Shown: positions 25,051 through 34,980, counted from the first letter of the stretch. The stretch: 64,000 bases of DNA from JALZVT01 sp964611345 (GCA_964611345.1 CAZSYU010000009.1:7460-71459), one strand, 5' to 3'. The notes: a model not told the origin generated them from the letters alone. Made by a program: numbers and translations.

Positions 25051-26427
25051 CTAGTGGCCAGGCAACCCGTTTTGCTGAATCGACTCAATAAACAGATCGC
25101 GCACCAATAGGTCAAAATCCCGCAACTGCGCGCTCTCGCCAAACAAACGAACTGCATGAGCACCGACAAAACTGTTAGTCGCAACATTGTAGGTTTGGTC
25201 TGCTACCAGTTCTAATCCTGCACTGTCGCCATTCTCCAATAACAGTTTGGCCACCTGCGCCCCGGTCAGGCGCAGGCTAACGAGGCCATTGCCGAACGGT
25301 TCAACATTCCACAGACTCCGCGCAGTCACCGAACCAGCACGAATAGCATCCCGCACCCCACCACGATTGTAATAGGCCAGATCCGCACCCGTGTGCTTTC
25401 GCAACACCTGCTCCATCCAGTCACGCAACTCATCAGGCAATATGTCACGCTCGGCGACGGCAATTTCGAAATCTACTTTTGCCGCCACTTTGGCTTCCCA
25501 GTTGTTCACTACGGCCGCCACTGCACTATCTGCTGCCGGTAACTCAGCTCCAGTTACCAACGATCCACTAAGTAACGTAACGCCGCCATCAGCACCTAGC
25601 GCAAGCTCAATACGACCCACCGCTTTGCCGTATTCATGCGCCTGTGCAACCAGAGTGTTGCCCACTCGAACTGGTTGTTCGACCAGGGTATGAGAATGTC
25701 CGCCGACTATCACGTCGATATCGGCAACAGTTGCGGCCAGCAGCCGCTCTTGTTCATGCCCAGTATGTGACAGCACCACAATCAGATCTACTTCAGAGTG
25801 CAGTTGTGCGACGTGCTCGCGCAGAGTGGCTGCAACGTTTGCAAACGTCGTGCCTTCGTTGCCGGTCGGCGTAATCATCTGGGGAGTTTTATCGGTGAGC
25901 ACGCCAATGATGCCGATCTTCAAACCGCCGCGTTCCACAACGATGCTTGGCTTATCACCAAGTAACTCGCCATCAGGGCCACGTGCGGTGGATGCAAGCA
26001 GAGGAAAGTTAGCCGCTGCTTTTAAGCGGGCGATCTGACGCCAGCCATGATCAAATTCATGGTTACCCAACAGACCTACGTCGTAACCCATCAAGCTCAT
26101 TACTTCATAAATTGGCACACCGGAAAACAGTGTGGATACTGGCGTGCCTGAGATTGCATCTCCGGCATCGAGTACCAACACGTTGTCATGCGCCGCACGC
26201 TGCTGCGCAAAGTACGCAGCTATGCGTGCCGCGCCGGCAGACTCGTTACTCTCTGCGATGTGGCCATGCAAATCGTTGGTGTGCAAAATGACCAGCGTTT
26301 CTGTTGCCGACCCAGCCTGTATGCTCGGAGTTGATCCGTCAGACTCATCCAATACAGGCGAACTTGCGCAGCCAAGCAGCACACTAACTAGCGCACCAAC
26401 AAACGACACTCGCCACCTGATAAACAT
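25051..26427 (-). CDS. 5'-nucleotidase / UDP-sugar hydrolase family lipoprotein
   Basis: A 458-residue periplasmic enzyme with a lipobox (V-S-V-L-L-G-C). The calcineurin-like metallophosphatase domain has H-T-N-D-L-H-G-H, D-A-G-D-A-I-S-G-T, G-N-H-E-F-D-H-G-W, V-L-S-H-T-G-H and G-G-H-S-H-T. The C-terminal 5'-nucleotidase domain, with the substrate-specificity loop around Y-Y-N-R-G-G-V-R-D and F-G-N-G-L-V, is present. It hydrolyses nucleotides or nucleotide sugars outside the cytoplasm for nutrient recovery. The next gene upstream on the same strand (SDR) ends exactly where this one begins. Confidence 0.92.
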   Translation of the reverse strand: MFIRWRVSFVGALVSVLLGCASSPVLDESDGSTPSIQAGSATETLVILHTNDLHGHIAESNESAGAARIAAYFAQQRAAHDNVLVLDAGDAISGTPVSTLFSGVPIYEVMSLMGYDVGLLGNHEFDHGWRQIARLKAAANFPLLASTARGPDGELLGDKPSIVVERGGLKIGIIGVLTDKTPQMITPTGNEGTTFANVAATLREHVAQLHSEVDLIVVLSHTGHEQERLLAATVADIDVIVGGHSHTLVEQPVRVGNTLVAQAHEYGKAVGRIELALGADGGVTLLSGSLVTGAELPAADSAVAAVVNNWEAKVAAKVDFEIAVAERDILPDELRDWMEQVLRKHTGADLAYYNRGGVRDAIRAGSVTARSLWNVEPFGNGLVSLRLTGAQVAKLLLENGDSAGLELVADQTYNVATNSFVGAHAVRLFGESAQLRDFDLLVRDLFIESIQQNGLPGH

Positions 26428-27159
26428 CTAAAAAGTCTCGCTTTGGGCCGGTATAGCAAAGCCAGGAACGTCGATAGAATTCTTTACCCGCACTTCGCCA
26501 TTGGCACCATTAGTCAGCAAGTCGATTACCTCATCGGCCATGAGCGCGGCGGACATCATGCCGTACTCCGGTGCTTTGAAGGCTGCAGGCACAATTTGGG
26601 TATCAACGACGCCCGGGCAGATCACATTGATACGAATATTGTTTTCGGCATTGGCAGCAGCGACAGCACGCCCCAGACCGATCACGGCGTGCTTGGTGGC
26701 GGCGTACATCGGGTCGATGCCGAGCACACTAATGCCGGCGGTTGAGGCGGTTAGCGTAATCGCTCCGCCCCCATTGCGCATGTGAGGCAACAGGGCCTTC
26801 AACCCGTGATACATGCCATCCAGGTTTACCCCGACAATCTTTCGATACTGCGCAACACTCACGTTTTCGATGGCCAGAAACTCATCATCAGTGGGCACCG
26901 TCATAATGCCCGCATTGAGGTGCGCGTAGCTCGGCATCCCTAAATTCTTGATGCAACGCGCCACAGCAGCCTCTACTCGTTCGAGGTTTGTGACGTCGCA
27001 ACCAATAAATTCACCGCCAATCTCTTGTGCCAGTGCAACACCTGCGTCTGCGTTGATATCACACACGGCCACTTTGGCGCCCTGGGCCGCGAGGGCCCGA
27101 CACACTTGTGCACCAATACCGGTTGCGGCCCCAGTGACCAGTGCCGTTTTATTTTTCAT
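26428..27159 (-). CDS. Short-chain dehydrogenase/reductase
   Basis: A 243-residue NAD(P)-dependent oxidoreductase with Rossmann motif T-G-A-A-T-G-I-G, the N-A-G-I strand (L-N-A-G-I-M), the catalytic T-A-S-T and Y-A-A-T-K (YxxxK). It is upstream of and adjacent to the 5'-nucleotidase gene and divergent from the acyl-CoA ligase, 83 bases apart. The substrate is unknown; the neighbourhood suggests hydroxyacyl or alcohol intermediates. Confidence 0.9.
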   Translation of the reverse strand: MKNKTALVTGAATGIGAQVCRALAAQGAKVAVCDINADAGVALAQEIGGEFIGCDVTNLERVEAAVARCIKNLGMPSYAHLNAGIMTVPTDDEFLAIENVSVAQYRKIVGVNLDGMYHGLKALLPHMRNGGGAITLTASTAGISVLGIDPMYAATKHAVIGLGRAVAAANAENNIRINVICPGVVDTQIVPAAFKAPEYGMMSAALMADEVIDLLTNGANGEVRVKNSIDVPGFAIPAQSETF

Positions 27160-27242
27160 ACCATTCTCAACTTCTGCAGCTGGTCATCGTAACGCGCGGG
27201 GCCTTAGACTGCATCAGGCCGTACTCATACTCAGGAGCACTC

Positions 27243-28763
27243 ATGTACCCAGGACATTGGGCCAAAATCAAACCTGCAACGCCCGCAGTGATCAATGCCG
27301 AGACAGGTGCGACCACAAGCTGGCAAGAACTGGACGAACGCTCGAACAGAATCGTCAATCTGCTGCGCGAGCGCGGCGTGAACACAGGCGATCACATCGC
27401 CCTGCTCATGGAAAACCATTTACAGTACTTCGACGTTGCATGGGCTGCGTTTCGGTCCGGCATTTACATCACCTGCATCAATCGCTATCTCACCGCAGAA
27501 GAAGCCGCTTATATCGTGAATGATTCAGGCGCCAAGGCGATTATTGCCTCTGGCGCAATCGCTGCAACCGCCGAACTGCTTGAGCATTTGCATGATTGCC
27601 CTACCCGGTTACTCGCGCGTGGAGAACTGCCAGGCTGGGAGTCTCTTGCTACAACACTGCAAAACCATGCCAGCACCCCACAGGCAGAACAACTCGCGGG
27701 CGACTCCATGCTCTACAGTTCAGGCACTACGGGCCGACCCAAAGGCATAAAGCGCCCACTCAATGGTCAACCGGTACAGCTGGGCATACCGGGCGTTGAC
27801 CCTAACAGCCCCTACAAAATTGACGACCACAGTATTTATCTGTCTCCTGCCCCTCTGTATCACGCCGCCCCATTCGGCTTCTGCATGCGCACACTGTCCT
27901 CTGGTGGCACCGTGGTAATGATGGAAAAATTCGATGCGCTCAAGTCGCTCGAAAACATTGAGCGCTTCAATATCACACACAGTCAGTGGGTGCCCACTAT
28001 GTTTGTGCGCATGCTAAAACTCGAAGCCGCCGAGCGTAAGCGGTTTGACCTGTCGAGCCATCGCTGTGCGATTCACGCCGCCGCACCCTGTCCGGTGGAA
28101 GTAAAACAACAAATGATGGCGTGGTGGGGGCCTATCATCTGGGAGTACTACGCCGGTACCGAGCGCAACGGTTCAACCATCATTAGCCCTCATGATTGGC
28201 TCGCGCACCCAGGCTCGGTCGGTCAGGCGGCAAGTGGCGTGCTGCACATCTGCGCAGAAGACGGCACCGAGTTGCCAACCGGCGAAGAAGGCCTGATCTA
28301 CTTCGAACAGCCCGAGCGTCCCTTCGAGTACCACAACGCCCCTGAGAAAACCGCAGAGTCTGCACACCCTAACTACCCTGGCTGGACGGCCCTGGGCGAT
28401 GTGGGCTATCTAGATAAAGACGGCTTTTTGTACCTGACCGACCGCAAGGCGTATCTGATCATTTCGGGTGGCGTGAACATCTATCCGCAGGAAATCGAAG
28501 ATGCACTCATCATGCACGAGAGTGTTGCTGACATTGCCGTCTTTGGCGTTCCCAATGCCGATTTTGGCGAGGAAGTAAAAGCGGTGGTGCAGACAGCGCC
28601 AGATACCAAAGCTGACGATGCCCTTAGAGACGATTTAATGGCCCACGCGCGCGACCACCTGGCTGCATTTAAAGTGCCGCGCTCGATTGATTTCCGGGCA
28701 GAGTTACCGCGTCTGCCAACTGGCAAACTGTACAAACGAAAATTACGCGATGAGTACCGGTAG
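27243..28763 (+). CDS. Acyl-CoA synthetase (AMP-binding)
   Basis: A 506-residue ANL-superfamily enzyme that activates a carboxylic acid to its CoA thioester via an acyl-AMP. The start is ATG 27243 (AGGAG eight bases upstream). Visible motifs are Y-S-S-G-T-T-G-R-P-K-G (P-loop), Y-Y-A-G-T-E-R, G-W-T-A-L-G-D-V-G-Y-L-D, D-R-K-A-Y-L-I-I-S-G-G-V-N-I-Y-P and the C-terminal lysine in L-P-T-G-K-L. The protein begins M-Y-P-G-H-W-A, as in many fatty- or steroid-acid ligases of marine bacteria. The GNAT-like gene follows 16 bases downstream. Confidence 0.93.
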   Translation: MYPGHWAKIKPATPAVINAETGATTSWQELDERSNRIVNLLRERGVNTGDHIALLMENHLQYFDVAWAAFRSGIYITCINRYLTAEEAAYIVNDSGAKAIIASGAIAATAELLEHLHDCPTRLLARGELPGWESLATTLQNHASTPQAEQLAGDSMLYSSGTTGRPKGIKRPLNGQPVQLGIPGVDPNSPYKIDDHSIYLSPAPLYHAAPFGFCMRTLSSGGTVVMMEKFDALKSLENIERFNITHSQWVPTMFVRMLKLEAAERKRFDLSSHRCAIHAAAPCPVEVKQQMMAWWGPIIWEYYAGTERNGSTIISPHDWLAHPGSVGQAASGVLHICAEDGTELPTGEEGLIYFEQPERPFEYHNAPEKTAESAHPNYPGWTALGDVGYLDKDGFLYLTDRKAYLIISGGVNIYPQEIEDALIMHESVADIAVFGVPNADFGEEVKAVVQTAPDTKADDALRDDLMAHARDHLAAFKVPRSIDFRAELPRLPTGKLYKRKLRDEYR

Positions 28764-28779
28764 GGAGTAGACTCGAAGT

Positions 28780-30024
28780 ATGAGTATAGAAATCATCGAC
28801 TACGATCACGACCGGGATTTTGACGCGGTCAAACAAATCTGGCTTGACGTCGGCTGGTTTAACGAAGACAACGTTGAGGATAATGAGAAGGGTCTGGAGG
28901 TGATGCTACAGCACGCCAAGACCGTTGTATGTCCCATCGACGGTGTGGCCGAGTGTTCGGTGATGTCGCTGCCGGGCTTCATGCGCTATCTCAATCAAGA
29001 GTTGCAGCTCGGAGTTATTGCCGCGGTTACCACTGGCCACGTTGCACGGCGCATGGGTGCCGCCCGCAAGTTAACCGCCGACTCCCTGGCCACCCTTGCC
29101 GAAGACGGCGCAGAAATAGCCGCTCTCGGCATGTTTGATCAGGGGTTCTACAATCAGGTGGGCTTCGGCAGCAGCTCGTACATGTCGATGTTCCATTTCG
29201 ACCCCAACAGCCTGACGGTAACTAACCGTTTTCGACCACCCAAACGCCTGGCGCGCGATAACTGGCGGGATATGCACACGGCGATGAAAAATCGCAAGCG
29301 TAGTCACGGTGGGTGCTGGATTACTCCGCCTGAAACCATGCAGAGCGAAGCCATCTGGACACCATCCGCCTTCGGACTGGGTTACTACGATGGGCCTGAC
29401 AATACGCTGTCACACTTCTTCTGGGGTGAGAAAGAAGGGCAACACGGTCCGTACCAGATTACCTACCTGGCATACCAGTCAACCGATCAGTTGTTCGAGT
29501 TGCTTGCGCTGATTAAATCGCTGGGCGATCAGATCCATAAAGTTCAGCTGGAGGCTCCGCCCGAGATCCAGCTGCAAGACTTGCTGGATCAACCCTTTCG
29601 AATCCAGCGCATGACCGAAGGTTCAGAGCACGAGAATTACCATGAAGCGGCCGCCCATATGCAGGCGCGCATTCTCGATCTGCCGGCCTGCATGGCGAAG
29701 ACTGAACTGCCTGGCGAGACCTTAAGCTTCAACCTGGCGTTGACCGATCCGGTAACCGACCACCTGCTAAAACCGCGCAGATGGCAGGGTGTAGCCGGCG
29801 ACTACGTGGTGACACTGGGGCCACAGTCTGCGGCCGTCGTTGGCAAGCAAGCAGGGTTGCCCGTTTTGCAGGCTTCAGTTGGCGCCTTCACCCGCATGTG
29901 GTTGGGCGTACGCAATGCCAGCTCTCTGACGTTAACCGACGATCTGCAAGGCAGCACCGAACTGCTGCAGGATCTCGACAGAGTAGTGCGAGTGCCTTCG
30001 CCGCATTTTGGTTGGGATTTTTAG
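28780..30024 (+). CDS. Eis-like GNAT acetyltransferase with SCP2-type C-domain
   Basis: A 414-residue protein. The N-terminal part has the acetyl-CoA-binding fold (I-I-D-Y-D-H-D-R-D-F, L-G-V-I-A-A-V-T-T-G-H-V-A-R-R-M-G-A-A-R), and a second GNAT-like repeat follows with a C-terminal sterol-carrier-like domain (F-N-L-A-L-T-D-P-V). This is the architecture of the Eis enhanced-intracellular-survival family, which acetylates amines. It forms an operon with the acyl-CoA synthetase upstream. The real acceptor is unknown. Confidence 0.78.
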   Translation: MSIEIIDYDHDRDFDAVKQIWLDVGWFNEDNVEDNEKGLEVMLQHAKTVVCPIDGVAECSVMSLPGFMRYLNQELQLGVIAAVTTGHVARRMGAARKLTADSLATLAEDGAEIAALGMFDQGFYNQVGFGSSSYMSMFHFDPNSLTVTNRFRPPKRLARDNWRDMHTAMKNRKRSHGGCWITPPETMQSEAIWTPSAFGLGYYDGPDNTLSHFFWGEKEGQHGPYQITYLAYQSTDQLFELLALIKSLGDQIHKVQLEAPPEIQLQDLLDQPFRIQRMTEGSEHENYHEAAAHMQARILDLPACMAKTELPGETLSFNLALTDPVTDHLLKPRRWQGVAGDYVVTLGPQSAAVVGKQAGLPVLQASVGAFTRMWLGVRNASSLTLTDDLQGSTELLQDLDRVVRVPSPHFGWDF

Positions 30025-30035
30025 CCGAACACGAC

Positions 30036-30596
30036 TTACCCGTAACGAGTTTCTTGCACTATCAGGCGGGGCGGCGATGCTTTTGGCGTTGCAAACTTGT
30101 GCACGTCATCGTTGATCACCTTAATGCTGTCTTTGTTGGTGTAAAAGCGATTTCGTAGATCATCTTCTGATGCGAAACCGCACAGCGCAAAGCCATCATA
30201 GGCTGGCCCCGATAGCGTGTGCGTCACGCTCAACTGGGTGTAGTGCGTCATGTGGCAATGATGTTCGAGGGCCAGAGGTGCGTGCTTGTCGCGCCAATGA
30301 GCGTCTGATTGTGCGTGCGTCAACTCCTTGTGACGCACCATCGGAAACATACCAATCGAGGCAGGCACACCGTCTTTGATCAACCGCCTGCACACCACCG
30401 CCAGCCCCACGTCGGCCAATGCTTCCAGTTGCTCGACATCATCACTGGTTATAGTGGCCAGCGCTCGAAACGGCAGGTGTTGCCACTTTTCTCGTGCATC
30501 AAAATAGAAGGTACCACCAAGCTCTTGCGTTGCTTGCTGCAACGTATCGGGCTGGTTCGACGTAATGGCGTACTCTAGGCGATAGTTGTTATTCAT
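30036..30596 (-). CDS. EthD domain protein
   Basis: A 186-residue ferredoxin-fold protein. The second half contains D-A-H-W-R-D-K-H-A-P-L-A-L-E-H-H and Y-T-Q-L-S-V-T-H-T-L, the EthD signature (W-x-D-x-H). EthD-type proteins help oxidative degradation of ethers and ring compounds, often as small partners of oxygenases. The N-terminal half appears to be a second, diverged copy of the same fold. It sits downstream of an SDR gene on the same strand, suggesting an operon. Confidence 0.82.
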   Translation of the reverse strand: MNNNYRLEYAITSNQPDTLQQATQELGGTFYFDAREKWQHLPFRALATITSDDVEQLEALADVGLAVVCRRLIKDGVPASIGMFPMVRHKELTHAQSDAHWRDKHAPLALEHHCHMTHYTQLSVTHTLSGPAYDGFALCGFASEDDLRNRFYTNKDSIKVINDDVHKFATPKASPPRLIVQETRYG

Positions 30597-30616
30597 ACTG
30601 GTTCCTTAGTCCTTTA

Positions 30617-31495
30617 TCAGTCCTTTAGAAGCGCGGCCATAAACTGTTCTTGCGCTTTTACCCGTTCTGGATCGGCCTCACCGAACGCATCAAGAATGTG
30701 GCTAAAGCGGGCTCCCGTTGCCTCTTTGAGTTCAGGATGAGGAAACAAATACAGCTCGTTGTTTTTCACGCCGTGCAAAACCAGCTCACCCACTTCGTCA
30801 GCGTCAATACCCGCCCCCATCGCCATCTGCATGAGCTCATTGTGTTCTCTGGCTGCAGCTTCAGCGCCGTCGGCGTCTGGTGCAAGTGCGTCAGGCCGCG
30901 TTCTCTCACTCTCAAGTATGCGTGTTCGCACCATGCCCGGACACAACACAGAAACACCAATACCGGCCTCGGCGAGATCACCGTGCATGGCCTCTGACAT
31001 GCCCACTACCGCAAACTTACTGGCGTTATAGACCCCAAGGCCGGGTGAGGTAGTCATGCCCGCCATGGAGGCTGTGTTCACAATATGACCACCATTACCG
31101 CGCGCCTTCATTCGTTCTACGAAGGTCTGAACACCGTTAACCACACCACCGACATTGACGCCCATTACCCAGTCCCAGTCTTCGTAGGTCACCTTGTCGA
31201 TGGCGCCACCGCGATAAACCCCAGCGTTGTTACACAGCACGTCGACATACCCAAATTCGGATTCGACCTTGTCAGCCACTGCCTTAAACTGGTCGCGATC
31301 GGTGACATCAAGCTGCACCGCCATCACTTCAGTGTTAGACCCCTTGAGTTCTGCCGCTGCGGCAGCGAGCGCCGCTTCATCAACATCAGCAATGATAACT
31401 CGCATCCCCGCACCCAAAAACGCTTTCGCCATGGCAAAGCCAATGCCGTTGGCACCACCCGTGACAAACGCTGTTTTGCCGGTTAAATCTTCCAT
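30617..31495 (-). CDS. Short-chain dehydrogenase/reductase
   Basis: A 292-residue NAD(P)-dependent enzyme with T-G-G-A-N-G-I-G, L-C-N-N-A-G-V, N-T-A-S-M-A-G and the active-site Y-N-A-S-K. It is longer than a minimal SDR, with an extra C-terminal region (P-H-P-E-L-K-E-A-T-G-A-R). EthD follows 20 bases downstream on the same strand. The third SDR of this window, divergent, starts 67 bases away at 31563, so these genes share a regulatory region. Confidence 0.9.
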   Translation of the reverse strand: MEDLTGKTAFVTGGANGIGFAMAKAFLGAGMRVIIADVDEAALAAAAAELKGSNTEVMAVQLDVTDRDQFKAVADKVESEFGYVDVLCNNAGVYRGGAIDKVTYEDWDWVMGVNVGGVVNGVQTFVERMKARGNGGHIVNTASMAGMTTSPGLGVYNASKFAVVGMSEAMHGDLAEAGIGVSVLCPGMVRTRILESERTRPDALAPDADGAEAAAREHNELMQMAMGAGIDADEVGELVLHGVKNNELYLFPHPELKEATGARFSHILDAFGEADPERVKAQEQFMAALLKD

Positions 31496-31562
31496 GGGCA
31501 GGATCTCTTTTGGTTAACTAATGCCTTAGAGTACACCAGAGCGTTTTCTTGAGGCAGCCGTC

Positions 31563-32375
31563 ATGACTACACCCAACGACTGGATTGACTTGACCGGCAA
31601 GGTGGCCCATGTCACCGGCGGTGGCCGTGGCATCGGAGAAGCCATTGCGAGTGCCCTCGCAATGGCTGGCGCCCAGGTAATGGTGTCTGATGTGGATCTG
31701 CCCAGCGCCCAGGCGACCGCGGATGCCATCGGTGGCCACGCCATGCAACTGGATGTCAGCGACCGGGTTGCAGTAGATGCAGCCATCAAGGGAACGGTCG
31801 AGACGCTGGGCGCTCTTGATATTCTGGTGAATAACGCCGGAGTCTATAACGGGTTTGGTGGCCCGGTGCAGGACATTACTGATGACATGTGGCGAACCCT
31901 GTGGTCAGTGAACGTCGATGGCATTTTCTATTGCTGCCGCGCAGCCGCTGGCGCAATGATAGAGCGCGGCAACGGCGGTCGCATTATCAACATTTCCTCT
32001 ACTCAGGCGATGAGTCCAGGCGTGGGAGTTACCTATGACGGATCAAAAGCCGCCGTGTTGCAAATCACCAAGGCACTCGCCCTTGAACTGGCACCACACA
32101 ATATTAACGTCAACGCACTCGCACCGGGTCCCACCTGGGTGCGAGGCGGAGAGCCGCCAACGGTAGGTAGCAATTCATTATCGCCGAGCGGACAAAACAT
32201 GACGGCCGACAACCCACTCGCGGAATCTGTTGTTAGCCACATCAATCGACTACCTAAAGGACATTGGGGTGACCCCATGGAACAGGGCAAAGCTGCTGTG
32301 TTCCTAGCTTCCGACATGAGCAGTTTCGTCACTGGCATTTACTTACCGGTCGATGGCGGCTATCTGCTGCTGTGA
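31563..32375 (+). CDS. Short-chain dehydrogenase/reductase
   Basis: A 270-residue enzyme with T-G-G-G-R-G-I-G-E-A-I, V-N-N-A-G-V-Y, N-I-S-S-T and Y-D-G-S-K (YxxxK), ending in V-T-G-I-Y-L-P-V-D-G-G-Y. These are all classical SDR motifs. The stop overlaps the GTG start of the next (MBL) gene, so translation of the two is coupled. The pair could oxidise an alcohol and then hydrolyse an ester or thioester. Confidence 0.9.
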   Translation: MTTPNDWIDLTGKVAHVTGGGRGIGEAIASALAMAGAQVMVSDVDLPSAQATADAIGGHAMQLDVSDRVAVDAAIKGTVETLGALDILVNNAGVYNGFGGPVQDITDDMWRTLWSVNVDGIFYCCRAAAGAMIERGNGGRIINISSTQAMSPGVGVTYDGSKAAVLQITKALALELAPHNINVNALAPGPTWVRGGEPPTVGSNSLSPSGQNMTADNPLAESVVSHINRLPKGHWGDPMEQGKAAVFLASDMSSFVTGIYLPVDGGYLLL

Positions 32376-33358
32376 AGATGCGCTGGCTTCTGTGGTTGTT
32401 ACTGGTTGTTCTAGTACTGGCAGCAGTCGCGTACGCAGGAATTACCAACCGGCATAAATTGATCATTGGCAGTATGGGTACAGGTGCACCACCCGCATTG
32501 CTCGCGGCACAGGATGAAGGCCCCGACGCAAACTGGCTCGATGACTACTTTGTAATCGTTACTATCGACCCACAAACCATTGCCATCGTTGAGCCGCGCT
32601 ACCAACAGCAGAACATCAACTACCTGATTATGGGGCACGACCGGGCGCTGTTGTTTGATGCTGGGTCTGGCCTGCGCGACGTGACCGCCGCGGCAGCCAC
32701 GCTAACCGACAAGCCAATAACCTTTGTACCCTCGCACCTGCACTATGATCACATCGGTAAAGGCGGACCCTTCGCTCGTCTGGCACTGGTTGATCTGCCG
32801 CACTTACGTGCCCGCGCAAAGCCTGCCGAAAACGGCTCTACGCTGGCTCTTGAATGGCCAGAACACCTGGGTTCCGCTGAAGGTTACGATCTGCCGACAC
32901 TCAATGTTGACGAATGGTTACCACCCAACAGTGTCGTCTCACTGGGAGGTCGCGCGCTGCGAGTGCTGTATACACCAGGACATACCGACGACTCCATTTC
33001 TCTGTTCGACACTGCCCGCGGTTATCTGTTCTCTGGTGATTTTATGTATGAGGGGCCACTGTATGCCTTTCTACCCAACAGTTCGCTGGGCGACTACGTG
33101 CAGGGGACAAAAATCCTACTCAGCAACGTGCCGGAGGATGTGAAAATATATGGTGCTCATCGCACGGGACCACAGGGCGTACCTGTACTGAGCCGCAGCG
33201 ACATCGAGGCAATTAGCGACGCACTCAGCGGCATAAGTCGCGACGAGCTCGTCGGGGACGGCGACTACCCCATCACTTACCCAGTTAACGATCGCCTGCA
33301 ACTGCTTGCAGAACCACGCTGGCTGCAAAACTGGGAGCAACGCTACCCAGAACTTTAA
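32372..33358 (+). CDS. MBL-fold metallo-hydrolase with N-terminal membrane anchor
   Basis: A 328-residue protein. One N-terminal transmembrane segment (L-L-W-L-L-L-V-V-L-V-L-A-A-V-A) precedes a metallo-beta-lactamase domain: P-S-H-L-H-Y-D-H-I-G (HxHxDH), Y-T-P-G-H-T-D-D-S-I and S-G-D-F. GTG 32372 overlaps the upstream TGA; ATG 32378 is an alternative. It is probably exported and zinc-dependent, but the substrate is unknown. Confidence 0.87.
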   Translation: MKMRWLLWLLLVVLVLAAVAYAGITNRHKLIIGSMGTGAPPALLAAQDEGPDANWLDDYFVIVTIDPQTIAIVEPRYQQQNINYLIMGHDRALLFDAGSGLRDVTAAAATLTDKPITFVPSHLHYDHIGKGGPFARLALVDLPHLRARAKPAENGSTLALEWPEHLGSAEGYDLPTLNVDEWLPPNSVVSLGGRALRVLYTPGHTDDSISLFDTARGYLFSGDFMYEGPLYAFLPNSSLGDYVQGTKILLSNVPEDVKIYGAHRTGPQGVPVLSRSDIEAISDALSGISRDELVGDGDYPITYPVNDRLQLLAEPRWLQNWEQRYPEL

Positions 33359-33398
33359 GCATTATCTATTAACCCCAAGACTTTGACAGGAGCGCCAC

Positions 33399-33728
33399 AT
33401 GGCCGAGAAAAAATCTGACGACCACTATGTAGACCTGCCGGAAGGAATCAGCAAGAAACAGATGATGACGGTTATCGAAAAGGCCGCAGAACGCGCGGGC
33501 TTGTACATCTCACATATTGGCGGCTATTCACGTACCAAGTTTCCAAACTCTGTGCACTGGCATTTCAAACGCGATGCCAAGGAAGTGGGTTTGTTAGATG
33601 CCACCTACTGGGACGTCAAGTCACTGTTTTGGCTGATGATTCGCCACAGCGAGCCGAAGTGGGTTCAGGACAAAGTGCCGGTGTTGCTGCGCGCCATTCG
33701 CAAGGAGCTAAAGCTCATTGCGGTTTGA
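33399..33728 (+). CDS. Conserved hypothetical protein
   Basis: A 109-residue soluble protein with the block S-V-H-W-H-F-K-R-D-A-K-E-V-G-L-L-D-A-T-Y-W-D, rich in Trp and His, then L-F-W-L-M-I-R-H-S-E-P-K-W-V. I do not recognise the family. It overlaps the stop of the convergent P450 gene by 14 bases. The preceding GGAG (AGGAGCGCCACATG) is a good ribosome-binding site. Confidence 0.55.
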   Translation: MAEKKSDDHYVDLPEGISKKQMMTVIEKAAERAGLYISHIGGYSRTKFPNSVHWHFKRDAKEVGLLDATYWDVKSLFWLMIRHSEPKWVQDKVPVLLRAIRKELKLIAV

Positions 33729-34980
33729 ATCCGATGTGCAGTTCTTTAAGCGAACGCAGTAAATAATGGGGATGATAATCGAAGGTGTTTTTATCTTCGG
33801 CAAACCACATGTCGTCAACCTTCTCCGCGAGCGCTGTGAAACTCCAGATCAACTCCCGGCGCGCGAGTGGCGCGCCAAGACAGTGGTGCACACCCGAACC
33901 AAAGGCCATGTGACCACCGGGCGTCTTGCGTTCTAGGTCAATCTTCTCTGGCTCATCAAAGCGCCGCTCATCGCGATTAGCCGCACCGTAACGCACATTC
34001 ACCATGCTGCCAGCGGGGATGACAGTTCCCGACAGTTCGACATCATTGGCAGTAACACGCATCAAACTCTGCACGGGCGACTCAAGCCGGAGTACTTCTT
34101 CAATAAAGATCTTCGCGTATTTTTCCGGGTCGCTCTTTAATTGTTCCCAAACGTCCTTGTTTTCGATGAGCAGTTTTACGCCAGCGGACAAAGCGTTGGT
34201 TGTGGTTTCACTGCCTCCCACAAAGGTGTCGGCCATCATCTCAGCGTGCAGCTCGTTATCGTTCAGTGGCCGCCCCCATTCTTCAATCACCGTATTTACC
34301 AGTTCGCTGAGCAACGTGTTGTTCGGCTCTTTCCGCAAACGTTCAAAGATCGGCTGAAAATAATGCTGCGCCTCGATCTCCTTACGGACGGTATCAAGCT
34401 CCTGGGCTGGATCCAGCATCATGCCAATGCGGTGAAAGAAGGCCTCGGTCCATTCTTTGATCTTCCAGATATCCGCGGGGTCGGCGCCCATTTGCCGGCC
34501 GATGATCACCAGCGGTAGGGGAATAGCAAACTGCCGCACAAACTCACAATGGCCGTCATCGATAAAGTCGTTGATGAGGCCATAGGCCAGATCGCGCACT
34601 TCTGGATCGAGTCGATTAACCACCTTGGGACGAAACGCCTGGTTAAAGATCGCTCGCATTTGCTTGTGCTCGGGATTATCGCGCCCGGCAAGCGTTGGTG
34701 CAGGCAGCCAGCCCTCGCTTTCAAACAGCTCAATAACCGCTTTCTGCCGATCGGTCACTGGTCGGCTGGCCATGCGCAGGGAGGCATCGTTTACGAAGTT
34801 GGTTGTATCCGTGAGCACGGTGCGCACATCATCGAAGCGCGTGACGACAAACATCCCCGTAGCTGGGCATTCAAACACCGGGGCTTCGTCTCGCAGCTGC
34901 TGATAAGCCGGGTAAGGACAGCGCTGGACTTCGGCATCAAACAGGTTCACCGGGGGCTGTTGGGAGTTAGCTTTACTCAT
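33715..34980 (-). CDS. Cytochrome P450
   Basis: A 421-residue bacterial P450 starting at ATG 34980 (GTG 34992 is an alternative). The I-helix is F-V-G-G-S-E-T-T-T-N, ExxR is E-V-L-R, and the haem loop is F-G-S-G-V-H-H-C-L-G-A-P-L-A, with the cysteine thiolate ligand. It hydroxylates a hydrophobic substrate using electrons from a ferredoxin; no ferredoxin gene is close by. Length and motifs are those of CYP10x-type soluble enzymes that act on fatty acids, steroids or terpenes. Confidence 0.95.
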   Translation of the reverse strand: MSKANSQQPPVNLFDAEVQRCPYPAYQQLRDEAPVFECPATGMFVVTRFDDVRTVLTDTTNFVNDASLRMASRPVTDRQKAVIELFESEGWLPAPTLAGRDNPEHKQMRAIFNQAFRPKVVNRLDPEVRDLAYGLINDFIDDGHCEFVRQFAIPLPLVIIGRQMGADPADIWKIKEWTEAFFHRIGMMLDPAQELDTVRKEIEAQHYFQPIFERLRKEPNNTLLSELVNTVIEEWGRPLNDNELHAEMMADTFVGGSETTTNALSAGVKLLIENKDVWEQLKSDPEKYAKIFIEEVLRLESPVQSLMRVTANDVELSGTVIPAGSMVNVRYGAANRDERRFDEPEKIDLERKTPGGHMAFGSGVHHCLGAPLARRELIWSFTALAEKVDDMWFAEDKNTFDYHPHYLLRSLKELHIGFKPQ